From: Cladorhizidae sp. MBARI D1340-BT2
Lineage: Eukaryota > Porifera > Demospongiae > Poecilosclerida > Cladorhizidae
DNA: 64,000 bases
Direction: 5' to 3'
NCBI GenBank assembly: GCA_028752905.1
Contig: JAQNBH010000003.1
Location: 26,041,989 to 26,105,988, forward strand
The notes beneath the pieces were generated by a model. It did no database searches, was not told the origin of the DNA, and saw nothing but the letters and a program-made list of their open reading frames with translations. Numbering within the stretch: position 1 is the first letter of the stretch; each line of letters opens with the position of its first letter. A program made the position numbers and the translations under genes. Positions 63,625 through 64,000 of the stretch are shown here, one piece after another.

Positions 63625-64000
63625 CAGGGAGAGACCTATCTTAATAGCTATATATCAAGTTTATACAGTGAAGTGTGGAGAATCTATGAAGCTAACCTGT
63701 TTAGCATCAAGATAGAGAACACATAGAGAAACCTATCTTGTGATTCTATGTATGCAGAATATACGGATGTTTGGTACAAGAGAGAGAACAGAGAGAGGCC
63801 TACCTTTAGAGCTATATATCAAGTCTATTCAGTGAAGTGTGGAGAATCTATGAAGCTAACATGTTTAGCTCAAGATAGAGAACACTGAGAGATACCTATC
63901 TTGCAAGTCCACTACAGTGAAGTGTGCAGAATATATGGATGTTTGGTATCAAGAGAGAGCACTTAGAGAGTCCTATCTTAATAGCTATACATCAAGTCTA
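63625..64000 (+). repeat. Monomer U71, partial (cut by window end)
   Basis: First 376 bp only. Private loss of two bases, giving TTGGTACAAGAG in place of TTGGTATCAAGAG-type sequence, near 63775. The diagnostic block lies beyond the window. Confidence 0.93.

Larger units (their letters stand above)
1..64000 (+). repeat. Satellite DNA array, ~909-bp monomer, 70 complete copies plus one partial
   Basis: The word CAGGGAGAGA (or CAGGGAAAGA), used as monomer position 1, recurs at 1, 910, 1819, 2728, 3638 and so on through 63625. It is always on the plus strand. Spacing is 909 or 910 bp in most units, with 904, 905, 908 and 912 bp variants. All the sequence between these points aligns from unit to unit with few substitutions, so nothing in the window lies outside the array. 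Both ends of the window are cut inside the array, so its true length is unknown. Homogeneous head-to-tail tandem repeats of this scale are typical of eukaryotic heterochromatin. I do not recognise the family. Function is unknown; a centromeric or other structural role is possible but not shown by the sequence. Confidence 0.98.
59068..64000 (+). repeat. Divergent distal segment U66-U71
   Basis: After the second 17-kb block the order no longer follows the first HOR copy. U66, U68, U69 and U70 are 912 bp through an extra TTA near position 881. Hybrid blocks predominate, and single-unit private changes are denser: A-to-C at 60620, T-to-C at about 62424, C-to-A at about 63184 and loss of two bases in U71 near 63775. 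This may mark a transition to another HOR type or a less homogenised part of the array. Confidence 0.8.

Noticed and set aside
1..64000. CRISPR array
   Set aside because: Regular spacing and direct repeats are present, but the unit is 909 bp and the whole unit is repeated. There are no unique spacers and no cas genes.
1..64000. Telomeric repeats, rDNA, tRNA genes or retroelement proteins
   Set aside because: I saw no telomeric tandem hexamers or heptamers, no rRNA-like or cloverleaf sequence, and no open frame long enough for reverse transcriptase or integrase anywhere in the monomer.

Overview
The whole window is one satellite DNA array. A monomer of about 909 bp is repeated head to tail, always on the same strand: 70 complete copies and one partial copy (U1 to U71), with no interruption, no unrelated sequence and no gene. 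It has no credible protein-coding gene, rRNA, tRNA, CRISPR array or intact transposon. A 64-kb gene-free array of a near-1-kb AT-rich satellite with multi-monomer higher-order structure points to eukaryotic heterochromatin (centromeric, pericentromeric, subtelomeric or a sex/B-chromosome block). I do not recognise the satellite family and cannot name the species. One short word (monomer positions 721-737) loosely recalls the legume CentGm satellite from memory; this is only a weak hint.

The monomer has two parts. About 530 bp is made of degenerate subrepeats of about 85 bp. They alternate between two subtypes (a and b), so an a+b pair is about 170 bp. One a-type subrepeat is split by a 379-bp segment without subrepeats (U1 427-805). 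This segment is flanked by the 6-bp word ATCAAG on both sides and carries a 10-bp inverted repeat near its ends (446-455 and 793-802). A likely history is an ancient ~85/170-bp satellite, invaded by a small element, and then re-amplified as a 909-bp unit.

Monomers differ at only a few sites, and the order of these variants exposes a nested higher-order repeat (HOR). Monomer coordinates used throughout, taken on U1: 7 (G/A), 21-24 (a 4-bp deletion), 51 (G/A), 333 (A/C), 500 (extra C), 528 (A/T), 545 (T/A), 686 (A/C), a linked block 689/701/702/716/727, 771 (A/G, giving a run of 6 or 7 G), 828 (G/A), 832-833 (CC/CA/GA), 871 (G/T) and about 881 (extra TTA). 'T block' means 689T 701A 702G 716T 727A. 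'C block' means 689C 701A 702A 716G 727C. 'Ct block' is the C block with 701T. 'Hybrid' means 689C with 727A.

Layout: 1-6365 is U1-U7, whose first three units match U8-U10. Then 6366-16362 (U8-U18) includes a tandem 1,819-bp dimer. 16363-33623 (U19-U37) is a 17,261-bp block that recurs at 41807-59067 (U47-U65), exactly 25,444 bp (28 monomers) downstream, with only about five differences that I could see. Between the copies, 33624-41806 (U38-U46) holds a shortened version of the U8-U18 region, so the local HOR period is 32 monomers (29,082 bp) on its upstream side and 28 on its downstream side. Inside the 17-kb block, a 5-monomer unit (4,542 bp) is itself duplicated. The last part, 59068-64000 (U66-U71), departs from the pattern and is enriched in 912-bp monomers.
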